A stretch of 64,000 nucleotides of DNA, taken from the NCBI GenBank assembly GCA_038133845.1, contig JAYPUA010000004.1:1-64000 (forward strand), given 5' to 3'. Below the pieces are notes generated by a model. The model had not been told where the DNA came from and ran no database searches. It worked only from the letters and a program-made list of their open reading frames with translations. Shown here one piece after another: positions 33,150 to 41,923 of the stretch (its first letter is position 1; each line of letters begins with the position of its first letter). The stretch comes from JAYPUA01 sp038133845 (GTDB lineage: Bacteria; SAR324; NAC60-12). The translations under genes and the position numbers were made by a program.

Positions 33150-33324
33150 GCGCAAAACCGGGAGCTCGGAAGCTCCCCGGCCAAGCACTCCAAGACCGGG
33201 CAACGTGATTTTGCTCAACGGAGCCTCCAGTTCGGGCAAGTCAACACTGGCCCAAGATCTTCAAGCGAGGCTGGACGAGCCGTTCTGGCACTTTTCAATC
33301 GACCATCTGATCGCCCCAATATGA
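33142..33324 (+). pseudogene. Truncated chloramphenicol-phosphotransferase-like P-loop kinase
   Basis: A 60-residue frame starts with GTG overlapping the previous stop. It contains NVILLNGASSSGKSTLAQDL and EPFWHFSIDHLI, the Walker A and following strand of chloramphenicol 3-O-phosphotransferase-like kinases. It ends at TGA shortly afterwards, whereas the family has about 170-200 residues with catalytic residues further on. No continuation appears in the next 90 nt in any frame. It is therefore a remnant. Confidence 0.65.
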
Positions 33325-33415
33325 TTTGCGATTTCTTCGAGAACGGTATCTGTCAAGGCCGTTAAAACTCAAAGAAATCATCGTGCAAAAATTGGACTGC
33401 CCTCTCGAGTGGTCT

Positions 33416-34057
33416 TCAGGGCACAGGAATCGCTGAGATGAAGTCTTGGTAGTATGGCTGGTGGAACTCCCCCAGCAGGCGGGTCAACTCCGTCAGTGGG
33501 TCCGGATGGTCATCGACACGCAGGTTGCACCAAGGGAACGGTTGTTCCCGGATGGTCAGCAGCGCGGCAGACTGTCGCCCCCTGCGGTCGCCTCCCGCCT
33601 CCTCTCCGGAGCGCAGGGCCCGAAGCAAACGCACCTCCAAGGCCATCCCGGAAGAGGCCTTCAAAGAGTTGACACAGGCGTCGACCACCTCGGGACCTGC
33701 CAGCAGATTTCCTGCAACGCTGTAATCCTCTCCTCCTTGATGTCCGGCCCAACCCTGGGCCTTAGCCCCGGTCCAAGCCCAGGACCTTCCGGAGGCATCC
33801 ACGCCATGCACCTGCCGTGCGGGGGCTTCTGCATCCTGTGCCAACTCTTCCTCCAGCGCGGTCCTGATGTCTGCTCCGGAAGCCACTCGCTCCAGCCCCT
33901 GCAGCCCCAAGTGAGGATTCGTGGAGGCCTGGGTGGCAATGGCTCCCACTCTGGAGCGCAGGTGGGGGACCAGCGCTCCTACGGCAAAGTGTCTCGTTGC
34001 GACCGCAACGCCAAAGTGATTCCGCTCCGGGTCTCGGAGGACAATGGAATAGGTCAT
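33416..34057 (-). CDS. DUF1028 family protein (Ntn-hydrolase-like)
   Basis: The 213-residue protein begins MTYSIVLRDPE and has the DUF1028 motifs GVAVATRHFAVGALVPH, GAIATQASTNPHLG and EDYSVAGNLLAG. The family has an Ntn-hydrolase-like fold and often lies beside peptide or amino-acid uptake genes; its reaction is unproven. I chose 34057 because GAGG is 7 nt upstream and because the palindromic operators lie just beyond. It is divergent from the peptide ABC operon and shares its control region. Confidence 0.87.
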   Translation of the reverse strand: MTYSIVLRDPERNHFGVAVATRHFAVGALVPHLRSRVGAIATQASTNPHLGLQGLERVASGADIRTALEEELAQDAEAPARQVHGVDASGRSWAWTGAKAQGWAGHQGGEDYSVAGNLLAGPEVVDACVNSLKASSGMALEVRLLRALRSGEEAGGDRRGRQSAALLTIREQPFPWCNLRVDDHPDPLTELTRLLGEFHQPYYQDFISAIPVP

Positions 34058-34083
34058 CAGGCTGCCTCGTTCAGGTTTTCTTA

Positions 34084-34132
34084 AATTTATCATGATAAAT
34101 TGTTGACACCGCAAAATTTATCATGATAAATT
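34084..34132. promoter_or_regulatory. Pair of identical 18-bp palindromic operators
   Basis: The perfect palindrome AATTTATCATGATAAATT occurs twice, at 34084-34101 and 34115-34132. Centres are 31 bp apart, close to three helical turns. They occupy the divergent promoter between the DUF1028 gene and the peptide ABC operon. The operon's own GntR/FCD regulator (41920-42660) is the likely ligand, which would give autoregulation. The binding partner is inferred. Confidence 0.8.
34103..34132 (+). promoter_or_regulatory. Predicted sigma-70 promoter of the peptide ABC operon
   Basis: TTGACA at 34103-34108 and TAAATT at 34127-34132 are separated by 18 bp. The downstream operator covers the spacer and -10, and the upstream one abuts the -35. 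A dimer on each site would exclude polymerase. The start codon is about 50 nt downstream. Confidence 0.6.
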
Positions 34133-34184
34133 CACGATGTTGCCGCAAGAGGGCACTCTATCCCCACTCTCTTTGGAGATGAAT

Positions 34185-35750
34185 ATGATGAAAAAAGCTT
34201 TCCAGCGGCTGCTGCTTGCGAGCGCAGCCTTGCTCAGCTTTGGGCCGATGGCACACGCTGCTACCCCAAAGGACGTCCTGGTGGTCGCCCAGATCGCTGA
34301 ACCGAAGTCCATGGATCCGCACACGGTCACGGCCGTGAACGACTTCCGAATCCTGATGAACGTGTATGACGGACTGGTTCGCTATCGCAGCGGAACCCTG
34401 GAGGTCGAGCCCGGACTCGCCGAGTCCTGGGAGATCAGTGATGATGGCCGAGTATATACGTTCTCCCTGCGCCGCGGGATTCAGTTCCACGACGGCACCC
34501 CGTTCAACGCGGAGGCTGTCAAGTTCAACTTTGATCGGATGTTGGTCAAGGACCACCCCTTCGCAGAAACCGGGCCATTTCCGCTCTCGTTCTTCTTCTC
34601 CGCCATCAAGGAGACCACGGTTGTCGATGAGCACACGGTGCGGTTCCGCATGGACGACCCGTACGCCCCGCTGCTCTCCAACCTGGCTTACCCGACAGGC
34701 CTGATCCTCTCTCCGGCCGCAGTGCGCAAGCACGGCAAGGACGTTGGGCGGAATCCCGCAGGAACCGGGCCGTTTCGCTTCCGGGAATGGAAGAGCAACC
34801 AGCATGTGATCCTGGACCGCAACGACAACTACTGGGACGGACGTCCCGGACTGAAGTCCGTGGTCTTCCGCCCGATCACCGACGCGAACACCCGGGTCGC
34901 CGAGATGCTTTCCGGTGGCATCGACCTGATGGTCGAAGTTCCTCCGGACAATGTGGCCACCTTCGCCTCAAACAGCAAATACGCTCTGCACGAGCAGGCC
35001 GGACCGCACCTCTGGTTCCTGATCCTCAACCTCAAGGAGGGCCCGCTGCAGGACAAGCGCGTGCGCCAAGCGCTGAACTATGCCATCGACAAGAAGGCCC
35101 TCGTGGAGAACGTGCTTCAGAACACCGCCACGGTCGCCAGTGGCCCGACGCCTGCCGCGTTCTCCTGGGCCTACAACGACTCGCTCCAGCCCTACCCGCA
35201 TGATCCGGGCAAGGCTCGAGAGTTGATCCGAGCCGCAGGTGCCGAGGGCGCCACGCTGACCTTCTACGTCACCGAGGGCGGCTCCGGGATGCTGGATCCG
35301 ATCCCGATGGGCACCGCGATTCAGGCGGACCTGAAGGCCGTCGGCCTGAACGTAAAGATCGAGACCTACGAGTGGAACACCTTCCTGGGCAAGGTGAACC
35401 CGGGGCTTGCCGGAAAGGCCGACATGGCCGAGATGGCGTGGATGACGAATGATCCGGACACCCTGCCCTTCCTCGCCCTGCGCACCGCAGCCTGGCCGGA
35501 TCAAGGCGGATTCAACTCCGGCTACTACTCGAATCCTCAGGTGGACGAGTTGCTGGAGCAGGCTCGGGTGAGCACCAGTCAGACCGTTCGTGCCGCGCTC
35601 TACAAGGAGATGCAGCGGATCGTGTACGAAGACGCACCGTGGGTTTTCGTGGCCAACTGGAAACAGAACGCGGTCACCGGAAGCAGCGTGCAAAACTTCG
35701 GGCTGGAGCCTTCCTTCCTGCTGTTGCTTCACAAAGTCAGCAAGAACTGA
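34185..35750 (+). CDS. Peptide ABC transporter solute-binding protein (family 5)
   Basis: The product (521 residues from the ATG at 34185) is a DppA/OppA-type periplasmic binding protein. It has a signal peptide ending near AHA-AT and the family-5 motif region LAESWEISDDGRVYTFSLRRGIQFHDGTPFNAEAVKFN. I chose 34185 because GGAG lies 6 nt upstream; the frame is open from 34137, but that would start beside the -10. It delivers peptides or peptide-like solutes to the DppBCDF-type transporter that follows. A strong hairpin follows the stop. Confidence 0.92.
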   Translation: MMKKAFQRLLLASAALLSFGPMAHAATPKDVLVVAQIAEPKSMDPHTVTAVNDFRILMNVYDGLVRYRSGTLEVEPGLAESWEISDDGRVYTFSLRRGIQFHDGTPFNAEAVKFNFDRMLVKDHPFAETGPFPLSFFFSAIKETTVVDEHTVRFRMDDPYAPLLSNLAYPTGLILSPAAVRKHGKDVGRNPAGTGPFRFREWKSNQHVILDRNDNYWDGRPGLKSVVFRPITDANTRVAEMLSGGIDLMVEVPPDNVATFASNSKYALHEQAGPHLWFLILNLKEGPLQDKRVRQALNYAIDKKALVENVLQNTATVASGPTPAAFSWAYNDSLQPYPHDPGKARELIRAAGAEGATLTFYVTEGGSGMLDPIPMGTAIQADLKAVGLNVKIETYEWNTFLGKVNPGLAGKADMAEMAWMTNDPDTLPFLALRTAAWPDQGGFNSGYYSNPQVDELLEQARVSTSQTVRAALYKEMQRIVYEDAPWVFVANWKQNAVTGSSVQNFGLEPSFLLLLHKVSKN

Positions 35751-35752
35751 CT

Positions 35753-35783
35753 GGTCCTCCGGAGGCTCCTCTCTCCGAGGACC
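35753..35783 (+). other. Hairpin between binding-protein and permease genes
   Basis: GGTCCTC pairs with GAGGACC, extended by GGAG and CTCC across a one-base bulge, starting 3 nt after the stop of the binding-protein gene. TCCGGATTTTT follows shortly, so it could be a partial terminator as well as a 3-prime stabiliser that raises binding-protein level over the membrane components. Confidence 0.55.
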
Positions 35784-35814
35784 TCCGGATTTTTCCCCAG
35801 GACTCCCTCTGCCC

Positions 35815-36771
35815 ATGCTGCGCTACACGCTTCATCGCCTGCTGTTGACCCTCCCGGTGCTCTTCGGCATCTCCGTGGTGGTCTTCCTGATCATGGCGCT
35901 GATTCCCGGAGATCCGGCCACCGCAATTCTTGGAGCGTTTGCCACTCCGGAGAACGCGGCAAAACTGCGTGCGGAGCTGGGGCTGGATCGTCCGCTGGTG
36001 GAGCAGTACTTCACCTGGGCCGGGAACCTGCTTTCCGGAGACTTCGGGCGCAGCTATGCCCTCAACCGTCCGGTGCTGGACGAGCTGCTGGAGCGGCTCG
36101 GCCCAACCCTCTTGCTGGCCGGATCTGCACTCCTGCTCTGTGTGATGCTGGGAGTGGTCTCTGGACTGCTGGCAGCAGTGAAGCAATACACCTGGGTCGA
36201 TCAGGCCCTGACGCTGTTCACGCTGCTGGGCATCTCGGCGCCTTCGTTCTGGCTGGGGCTGATGGCGGTGTCCTTGTTTGCCGTCCAGTGGGGCTGGCTC
36301 CCAGCAAGCGGGATGTACACCCCATATGGAGATGAGAGCTTCTCCGATCTCTTTCAGCATCTGCTGATGCCTGCCGTGACGCTGGGGCTTGTGGCCTCCA
36401 GCGTGATCGCCCGCTTGACCCGAACGAGCATGCTGGAGCAGCTCCGTCAGGACTACGTCCGGACTGCCCGGGCCAAGGGAGAGCGCGAAACGGCAGTGGT
36501 GCTCAAGCACGCCTTCCGGAACGCGCTGGTTGGCCTGGTTCCTGTTCTGGGGCTGCAGGCCGGCTTTGTGCTGGGCGGCGCCGTCTACATCGAAACGGTT
36601 TTTCAGTGGCCAGGCATTGGGCGGATGCTGGTCAACGCGATCTCGACCCGCGACATCCTGCTCGTTCAGGGCGGAGTGATGATGGTCGCAACACTCTACG
36701 TGCTGCTCAACCTTTTGGCCGATCTGCTTCAGCATGCGCTCGACCCTCGCATTCAGCAAGGCCATGCCTGA
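35815..36771 (+). CDS. Peptide ABC transporter permease, DppB-like
   Basis: The 318-residue protein has six helices and the DppB/OppB N-terminal signature LRYTLHRLLLTLPVLFGISVVVFLIM. A GDPA motif follows, and the EAA loop is DYVRTARAKGERETAVVLKHAFRNAL. The ATG at 35815 gives the standard N-terminus; the frame is open upstream within the binding-protein gene, but as a shadow. Its stop overlaps the start of the next gene by 8 bp. Confidence 0.92.
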   Translation: MLRYTLHRLLLTLPVLFGISVVVFLIMALIPGDPATAILGAFATPENAAKLRAELGLDRPLVEQYFTWAGNLLSGDFGRSYALNRPVLDELLERLGPTLLLAGSALLLCVMLGVVSGLLAAVKQYTWVDQALTLFTLLGISAPSFWLGLMAVSLFAVQWGWLPASGMYTPYGDESFSDLFQHLLMPAVTLGLVASSVIARLTRTSMLEQLRQDYVRTARAKGERETAVVLKHAFRNALVGLVPVLGLQAGFVLGGAVYIETVFQWPGIGRMLVNAISTRDILLVQGGVMMVATLYVLLNLLADLLQHALDPRIQQGHA

Positions 36772-38683
36772 GGGTTCCTCTCCTGCCCGGGAGTTCTGGC
36801 AGCGGCTGAACCGCAACCGGCTGAGCACCTTTGGCCTGATCATGCTCGCCCTGTTCGGAGTCCTGTGCCTGCTGACGCCTTGGCTCTCCCTCCCTGATCC
36901 GGATGCGACCAATCTGGCCAACCGCCTCAAACCCCCGCTGCATCCCGAGCACTGGCTTGGAACGGACGAGTTGGGCAGAGACCTGCTCTCCCGCCTGCTC
37001 TGGGGAACCCGGGTCAGCTTGGCCGTCGGCTTTGTCGCGACCTTCGCGGCGGCCGTGATTGGCAGCACCATTGGGCTGGTTTCCGGCTACTTTCAAGGCT
37101 GGGTCGACAGCCTGCTGATGCGCGTGGTGGACACCCTGATGGCCTTCCCGTACATGCTGCTGGCGCTGGCGATTGTCGCTGCGTTTGGTCCGGGACTGCT
37201 CAACGCTCTGCTGGCGATCGCCATTGTCAACGTCCCGTTCTTCGCACGAACCATCCGCGGCGCAACGGTCTCTCTGGCAAGGCGGGAGTTCGTGCTCGCC
37301 GCACGCCTGGGCGGTGCCAGTCATGCCGAGGTGCTGTGGCGGGAGCTGCTTCCCAACATCCTTCCGGTGATTGTGGTCACGATCTCCACCACAGCAGGCT
37401 GGATGATTTTGGAAACTGCCGGGCTGAGCTTTCTTGGGCTCGGGGCCCAGCCTCCCACTGCAGACCTCGGTTCCATGCTTGGAGAAGGGCGCAAGCTGCT
37501 CTTCACCGCACCACACGTTTCAACCATTCCGGGGCTGGTGATCCTGGTGCTGGTGATTTCCCTGAACCTGCTCGGAGATGGAGTCCGGGATGTGCTGGAT
37601 CCCCGCCTGCGGGGAGGGGCACTACGGAGCCCTCAGGCACGCACGGAAATTCAGCGAAACGCTTCCCCCAAGCCGGGGAACGCGGACTCCGGGAAGCTGG
37701 TTGTCCGGAGCCTGACCACGGAGCTGCTGCAGCATGGGAAGGGACAGCCTCTGGTGCGCGGGGTGGACTTTGCGTTGAGACCAGGAGAATGCCTGGGCCT
37801 GGTAGGCGAATCCGGATGCGGGAAGTCGGTGACCGCGCTGTCTCTCTCGGCGCTGGCGGCTTCGCCTCCGCTGCGGATTACCTCCGGAGTGGTGGAACTG
37901 GAAGGGCAGGATCTGCTGGGGCTCCCGCTTTCGTTGCTGCAGGACCTGCGGGGCAAGCGTGTGTCCTACATCTTCCAGGACCCGTTGGCCACGCTGAATC
38001 CGGTGCTGACCATTGGCGAGCAGCTACTGCAGGTCATCCGGCGGCACCAGCCCGTCACCGAGGCTCAGGCCCGAACTCAGGCGCTGGAGTTGCTGCGCCA
38101 AGTCCGCATTCCTTTCCCGGAATCTCGCCTGAGCGCTTACCCACACCAGCTCTCTGGAGGCATGCGACAGCGTGTGTGCATTGCGATTGCGCTGGCCAAC
38201 CGTCCGGATGTGCTGATTGCCGATGAACCCACAACGGCGCTGGACGTCACCATTCAGGCGGAGATCCTCGCGCTGCTGAATGAGCTGCGTCGCGACTCCT
38301 CAAGTCCGGAGCGCCAAGGTACCTCCGGACTCTCGGTGCTGTTCATAACACACGACCTGGGGGTGGTCTCCACGCTGTGTGAACGGGTCGCCGTGATGTA
38401 CGCCGGAGAAATCGTGGAGCTTGGAGAGACGCACTCGGTGCTGGAGGCTCCGGAGCATCCGTACACCCAGGCACTGCTCCGCTGCACCCCACGTCTTGGC
38501 TCGGGAGATCGGCTCTCTGGAGGAATTCCCGGAACCCCTCCAACTCCTGGCGCCTTCCCAAGCGGGTGTGGCTTTGCCACGCGCTGCGAGCGGGCCTCCG
38601 CTCAATGCGAACGTCCGGTCACCTTGCGCACCATGGTCTCCGGAAGGCAGGTGCGCTGTGTCCTCGCGGAGGAGCATGCCTGA
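36764..38683 (+). CDS. Fused peptide ABC permease and ATPase (DppC-DppD-like)
   Basis: The 639-residue protein combines two normally separate subunits. Residues about 1-285 form a DppC/OppC permease with six helices and the EAA loop EFVLAARLGGASHAEVLWREL. A polar linker of about 25 residues follows, then a DppD/OppD ATPase with Walker A GESGCGKS (348-355), signature LSGGMRQR and Walker B DVLIADEPTTALD. It also has the C-terminal Cys-rich oligopeptide-ABC tail (C-x5-C-x6-C). The frame is uninterrupted across the junction. Such fusions are known sporadically in this family. Confidence 0.92.
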   Translation: MPEGSSPAREFWQRLNRNRLSTFGLIMLALFGVLCLLTPWLSLPDPDATNLANRLKPPLHPEHWLGTDELGRDLLSRLLWGTRVSLAVGFVATFAAAVIGSTIGLVSGYFQGWVDSLLMRVVDTLMAFPYMLLALAIVAAFGPGLLNALLAIAIVNVPFFARTIRGATVSLARREFVLAARLGGASHAEVLWRELLPNILPVIVVTISTTAGWMILETAGLSFLGLGAQPPTADLGSMLGEGRKLLFTAPHVSTIPGLVILVLVISLNLLGDGVRDVLDPRLRGGALRSPQARTEIQRNASPKPGNADSGKLVVRSLTTELLQHGKGQPLVRGVDFALRPGECLGLVGESGCGKSVTALSLSALAASPPLRITSGVVELEGQDLLGLPLSLLQDLRGKRVSYIFQDPLATLNPVLTIGEQLLQVIRRHQPVTEAQARTQALELLRQVRIPFPESRLSAYPHQLSGGMRQRVCIAIALANRPDVLIADEPTTALDVTIQAEILALLNELRRDSSSPERQGTSGLSVLFITHDLGVVSTLCERVAVMYAGEIVELGETHSVLEAPEHPYTQALLRCTPRLGSGDRLSGGIPGTPPTPGAFPSGCGFATRCERASAQCERPVTLRTMVSGRQVRCVLAEEHA

Positions 38684-39644
38684 CGCTCTTCTTGAGCTGG
38701 AGCAGGTGAGCAAGGAGTTTGTGCTCCACCGCAGCGGCTGGACCCAGCGGGCGACCACCTTCCGTGCTGTCAACCAGGTGAGCTGGAAGGTGCATCCGGG
38801 AGAGGCGCTGGGAGTTGTGGGAGAGTCCGGGTGCGGGAAGTCGACGGTGGCCCGCATGGCGGTTGGCCTGGAGCCGCCGACCTCCGGAACGATCCGCTTC
38901 AAGGGGAAGCCGCTGTCCACATGGCTTGAGCAGGATCCGCAGACGCTGCGACGCTCCGTGCAGATGGTCTTTCAGGATCCGGCTGGCTCGCTCAACCCGC
39001 GCCAGCGCATTCGAGAGATCCTGGATCTGCAGCTCAAACGGTTGACGCGCTTGGGCCCGGAGCAGCGCCGCCAGCGCATCCGAGAAGTGCTGCAGCAGGT
39101 ACAGCTCCCGGAGTCGACACTGGAGCGCTTCCCGCACGAATTCTCCGGAGGTCAGGCGCAACGGATCAGCATCGCACGGGCGCTGGTCTCCTTGCCGGAG
39201 CTGCTGCTGCTCGATGAGCCGGTTTCGGCGCTGGATGTCTCGGTGCAGGCTCAGATTCTGCTGCTGCTGGAGAACATGCGGCAGGAGCTTGGAGTCGCTT
39301 ACGTCTTCATCAGCCATGACCTGGCGGTGGTGGAACAGTTGTGTCCGAACACGGTCGTCATGTATGCCGGTGCCGTCGCCGAACAAGGCCCCACGGAGCG
39401 GCTCTTTCGACACCGCCGTCACCCGTACACGGACCTGTTGGTCCGCAGCGTGCCGGTCCCGGGGACCCCGCTTCAGCTGAAAACCCAGGGTTCCGGCGAG
39501 GTTGAGGTCTTGCCCGGATGCTCGTTTCGCAACCGCTGTCCCCGGGCTTCGGAGACCTGTGCTCAGGTTCCGGAGCTACAGCCGGTTTCCGAAACATCCC
39601 CGCACTTATCTGCCTGCCACTATCCACTTGACGAGGACGTGTGA
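38676..39644 (+). CDS. Peptide ABC transporter ATPase, DppF-like
   Basis: The 322-residue protein is the second ATPase of the transporter. It has Walker A GESGCGKS, signature FSGGQAQR and Walker B LLLLDEPVSALD, and the same Cys-rich tail as the DppD half. GGAGG lies immediately upstream of the ATG at 38676, which overlaps the fusion gene's end by 8 bp. With the ATPase half of the fusion protein it should form the asymmetric nucleotide-binding pair. Confidence 0.92.
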   Translation: MPDALLELEQVSKEFVLHRSGWTQRATTFRAVNQVSWKVHPGEALGVVGESGCGKSTVARMAVGLEPPTSGTIRFKGKPLSTWLEQDPQTLRRSVQMVFQDPAGSLNPRQRIREILDLQLKRLTRLGPEQRRQRIREVLQQVQLPESTLERFPHEFSGGQAQRISIARALVSLPELLLLDEPVSALDVSVQAQILLLLENMRQELGVAYVFISHDLAVVEQLCPNTVVMYAGAVAEQGPTERLFRHRRHPYTDLLVRSVPVPGTPLQLKTQGSGEVEVLPGCSFRNRCPRASETCAQVPELQPVSETSPHLSACHYPLDEDV

Positions 39645-40687
39645 ACCAATCGGACTCCTTTCTGCTGGAAACGCTCAGGGAGCTGATGCGTATCCCCAGC
39701 CCGAGCGGTCGGACCGAGGAGGTCGCTGCCTGGACCTCGGAGCTGCTCCGGAGCTGGGGGCTGTCTCCGGAGCCGACGCGTCGGGGGGCGCTCAAGCTGC
39801 GGCTTCCCGGAGCCGACGCCACACGTGCTCGCGCCCTGACGTCGCACTTGGACACGCTCGGGGCGATGGTCCGGCATCTCAAGGACAACGGACGCTGTGC
39901 CCTGGCCTCCGTCGGCACCTGGTCCAGTCGTTTTGCCGAAGGCGCCCGCGTCACGCTGCACACGGACTCCGGAGATCTCCGGGGGACGATCCTGCCGCTG
40001 CTGGCCTCAGGACACGCCTACAACGAGAAGGTCGATCAGCAGCCTGTGAGCTGGGATCAGTTGGAATTGCGTATCGATGAACGCTGCGACAGCCGCTCAG
40101 ACCTGCAGACCCTGGGGGTGCAGCCCGGAGACTTTGTCTCCGTCGACACCGGGACGGAGGTCCTGGAGAACGGATTCATCTTCTCGCGGCACCTTGATGA
40201 CAAGGCCGGAGTAGCGGCGATGCTGAATGCGATCCGGCAAATTGTGCAGGAGCAGTGTCCCCTCCCCTGCACCACCGACCTCATCTTCACAGTCCGTGAG
40301 GAGCTGGGAGACGGAGGAGCCGCGGTGCTCACCCCAGAAGTCTGGGAATTGGTCACCATTGACAACGGCGTGCAGGCCGGGACCCAACACTCTCGGGAGT
40401 TTGGCGTCACCCTGGCCATGGGAGACAAGACGGGGCCCTTCGACCGGAGGCTGATCCGGCATCTGGAGCAGCTCTGCCGTGAGCACGGCCTGGCGCATCA
40501 GCGCGACCTCTTCCGGCACTACCGCTCGGACCTCGCCGCTGCCGTTGAGGCCGGATATGACGTCCGGACCGCCCTGATCGCCATCGGGCTGGACGGAAGC
40601 CACGGGCACGAACGCACCCACCTGGATGCGATCCGAACCGCCTCAGAACTGGCCCGGCTGTACCTGCTTTCTCCTCTGCTGGACTGA
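39641..40687 (+). CDS. M42 family metallopeptidase (glutamyl aminopeptidase-like)
   Basis: The 348-residue protein has the M42 metal ligands in context: SHLDTLGAM, SRHLDDKAG, VREELGDGG and the distal histidine region SHGHERTH. M42 enzymes are cobalt- or zinc-dependent aminopeptidases that form large complexes. The sequence resembles the subgroup linked to the N-acetylglutaminylglutamine amide osmoprotectant system, but none of that system's synthesis genes are here. Context suggests it trims imported peptides. The GTG start overlaps the dppF stop. Confidence 0.87.
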   Translation: MNQSDSFLLETLRELMRIPSPSGRTEEVAAWTSELLRSWGLSPEPTRRGALKLRLPGADATRARALTSHLDTLGAMVRHLKDNGRCALASVGTWSSRFAEGARVTLHTDSGDLRGTILPLLASGHAYNEKVDQQPVSWDQLELRIDERCDSRSDLQTLGVQPGDFVSVDTGTEVLENGFIFSRHLDDKAGVAAMLNAIRQIVQEQCPLPCTTDLIFTVREELGDGGAAVLTPEVWELVTIDNGVQAGTQHSREFGVTLAMGDKTGPFDRRLIRHLEQLCREHGLAHQRDLFRHYRSDLAAAVEAGYDVRTALIAIGLDGSHGHERTHLDAIRTASELARLYLLSPLLD

Positions 40688-40693
40688 GTTCGC

Positions 40694-41923
40694 ATGCTGA
40701 GAATCGACGGATCCCGCCTCTGGCGCAGTTTGATGGAACTGGCTCAAATCGGCGCAACTCCTGAAGGAGGGGTCGCCCGTGTTGCGCTCAGTGAGGAGGA
40801 CCGTCAGGCGCGAGACCTCCTCCGGAAATGGGCCGAGCCGCTTGTGGATGAGGTTCATGTGGACGAGGTCGGGAACCTGTTCTTCCTCCGCCATGGGCTG
40901 GACCCGGAAGCCCCAATGGTTCTCACCGGCAGCCACCTGGATACCCAGATTCACGGAGGGCGCTTTGACGGCGCCTTTGGGGTCATGGCCGGCCTGGAGG
41001 TGCTCCAGACTCTGGCCGATGCAAAGCGCCGTCTCTCCTGTGGGGTGGGGCTGGTTTGCTGGACCAACGAGGAAGAGGCCCGCTACTGTCCCGCAATGGG
41101 GTCGGCGGTGTTTGTAGGCAAGCAGGATCCGGAGACCGCCTGGGCCTGCATCGGGACGGATGGCAGCGTCTTTGGAGAGCAGCTGGAACACATCGGATAT
41201 CGTGGATCGCGGTGGCCGCTGAGGATTCACTCTTACTTGGAAGCCCACATCGAGCAAGGTCCGGTGCTTGAGCAGGAGGGGCTGGAGGTCGGGGTGGTCA
41301 CCGGAGCACAGGGCCAGGTCGCCCTGGATGTTGAAATTCATGGTGAGGCCGGACACTCCGGAACCGTCCCCATGCCCCTGCGTCATGATGCAATGGCCTG
41401 TGCCACCGAGGCAACCCAGGCCTGCCGTCACCTGGTTCTGCAGGAGGGGCGGGGAGTCTTCACAGTCGGCTTCTTCACCATGGAGCCCAATTCCCGTACG
41501 ACCATCCCCAACCAGGTCCGCCTGGGCATCGACCTGCGTCACCCGGATTCGTCCTCGCTCGACCAGCTCAAGGCAGAGCTGACTTGCACCCTTCAGGAGA
41601 TCGCCCAGACCCACGGATGCCGGCTGGAAGTCCGTGTGCTGTTCCAGAAGGAGCCCGTGGTGTTTGACACGCGCTGCATTCAGGCGGTTCAGATTGCAAC
41701 GGATCAGCTCCAGTACTCCTCACGCACCATGGCCTCCGGAGCGTTCCACGACGCCTGCCTGGTCGCCACAATTGCCCCCACCGGAATGATCTTTGTTCCC
41801 AGCCAGCACGGAATCAGTCATAATCCCACAGAATACTCTTCGCCTGAACAGTTGGAGCGCGGGGGCAACGTTCTGTTGCACGCGCTCCTGCAACTCGCCG
41901 AGAGCATTCCCAATACGTCATGA
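40694..41923 (+). CDS. M20-type amidase: hydantoinase/carbamoylase family
   Basis: The 409-residue protein is a Zn/Mn-dependent N-carbamoyl-amino-acid amidohydrolase or allantoate amidohydrolase relative (HyuC/AllC). Ligand motifs are SHLDTQIHGGRFDG, TNEEEARY, HIEQGPVLE and the terminal SQHGISHNPTE. The enzyme would split an N-carbamoyl or similar amide from an amino acid, suiting an uptake operon for modified amino acids or peptides. It lies 6 nt after the M42 gene and overlaps the regulator gene by ATGA. Confidence 0.9.
   Translation: MLRIDGSRLWRSLMELAQIGATPEGGVARVALSEEDRQARDLLRKWAEPLVDEVHVDEVGNLFFLRHGLDPEAPMVLTGSHLDTQIHGGRFDGAFGVMAGLEVLQTLADAKRRLSCGVGLVCWTNEEEARYCPAMGSAVFVGKQDPETAWACIGTDGSVFGEQLEHIGYRGSRWPLRIHSYLEAHIEQGPVLEQEGLEVGVVTGAQGQVALDVEIHGEAGHSGTVPMPLRHDAMACATEATQACRHLVLQEGRGVFTVGFFTMEPNSRTTIPNQVRLGIDLRHPDSSSLDQLKAELTCTLQEIAQTHGCRLEVRVLFQKEPVVFDTRCIQAVQIATDQLQYSSRTMASGAFHDACLVATIAPTGMIFVPSQHGISHNPTEYSSPEQLERGGNVLLHALLQLAESIPNTS

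Noticed and set aside
33142..33324. Functional antibiotic-resistance kinase
   Set aside because: Only the first 60 residues of a 170-200 residue family remain, so the catalytic half is absent.
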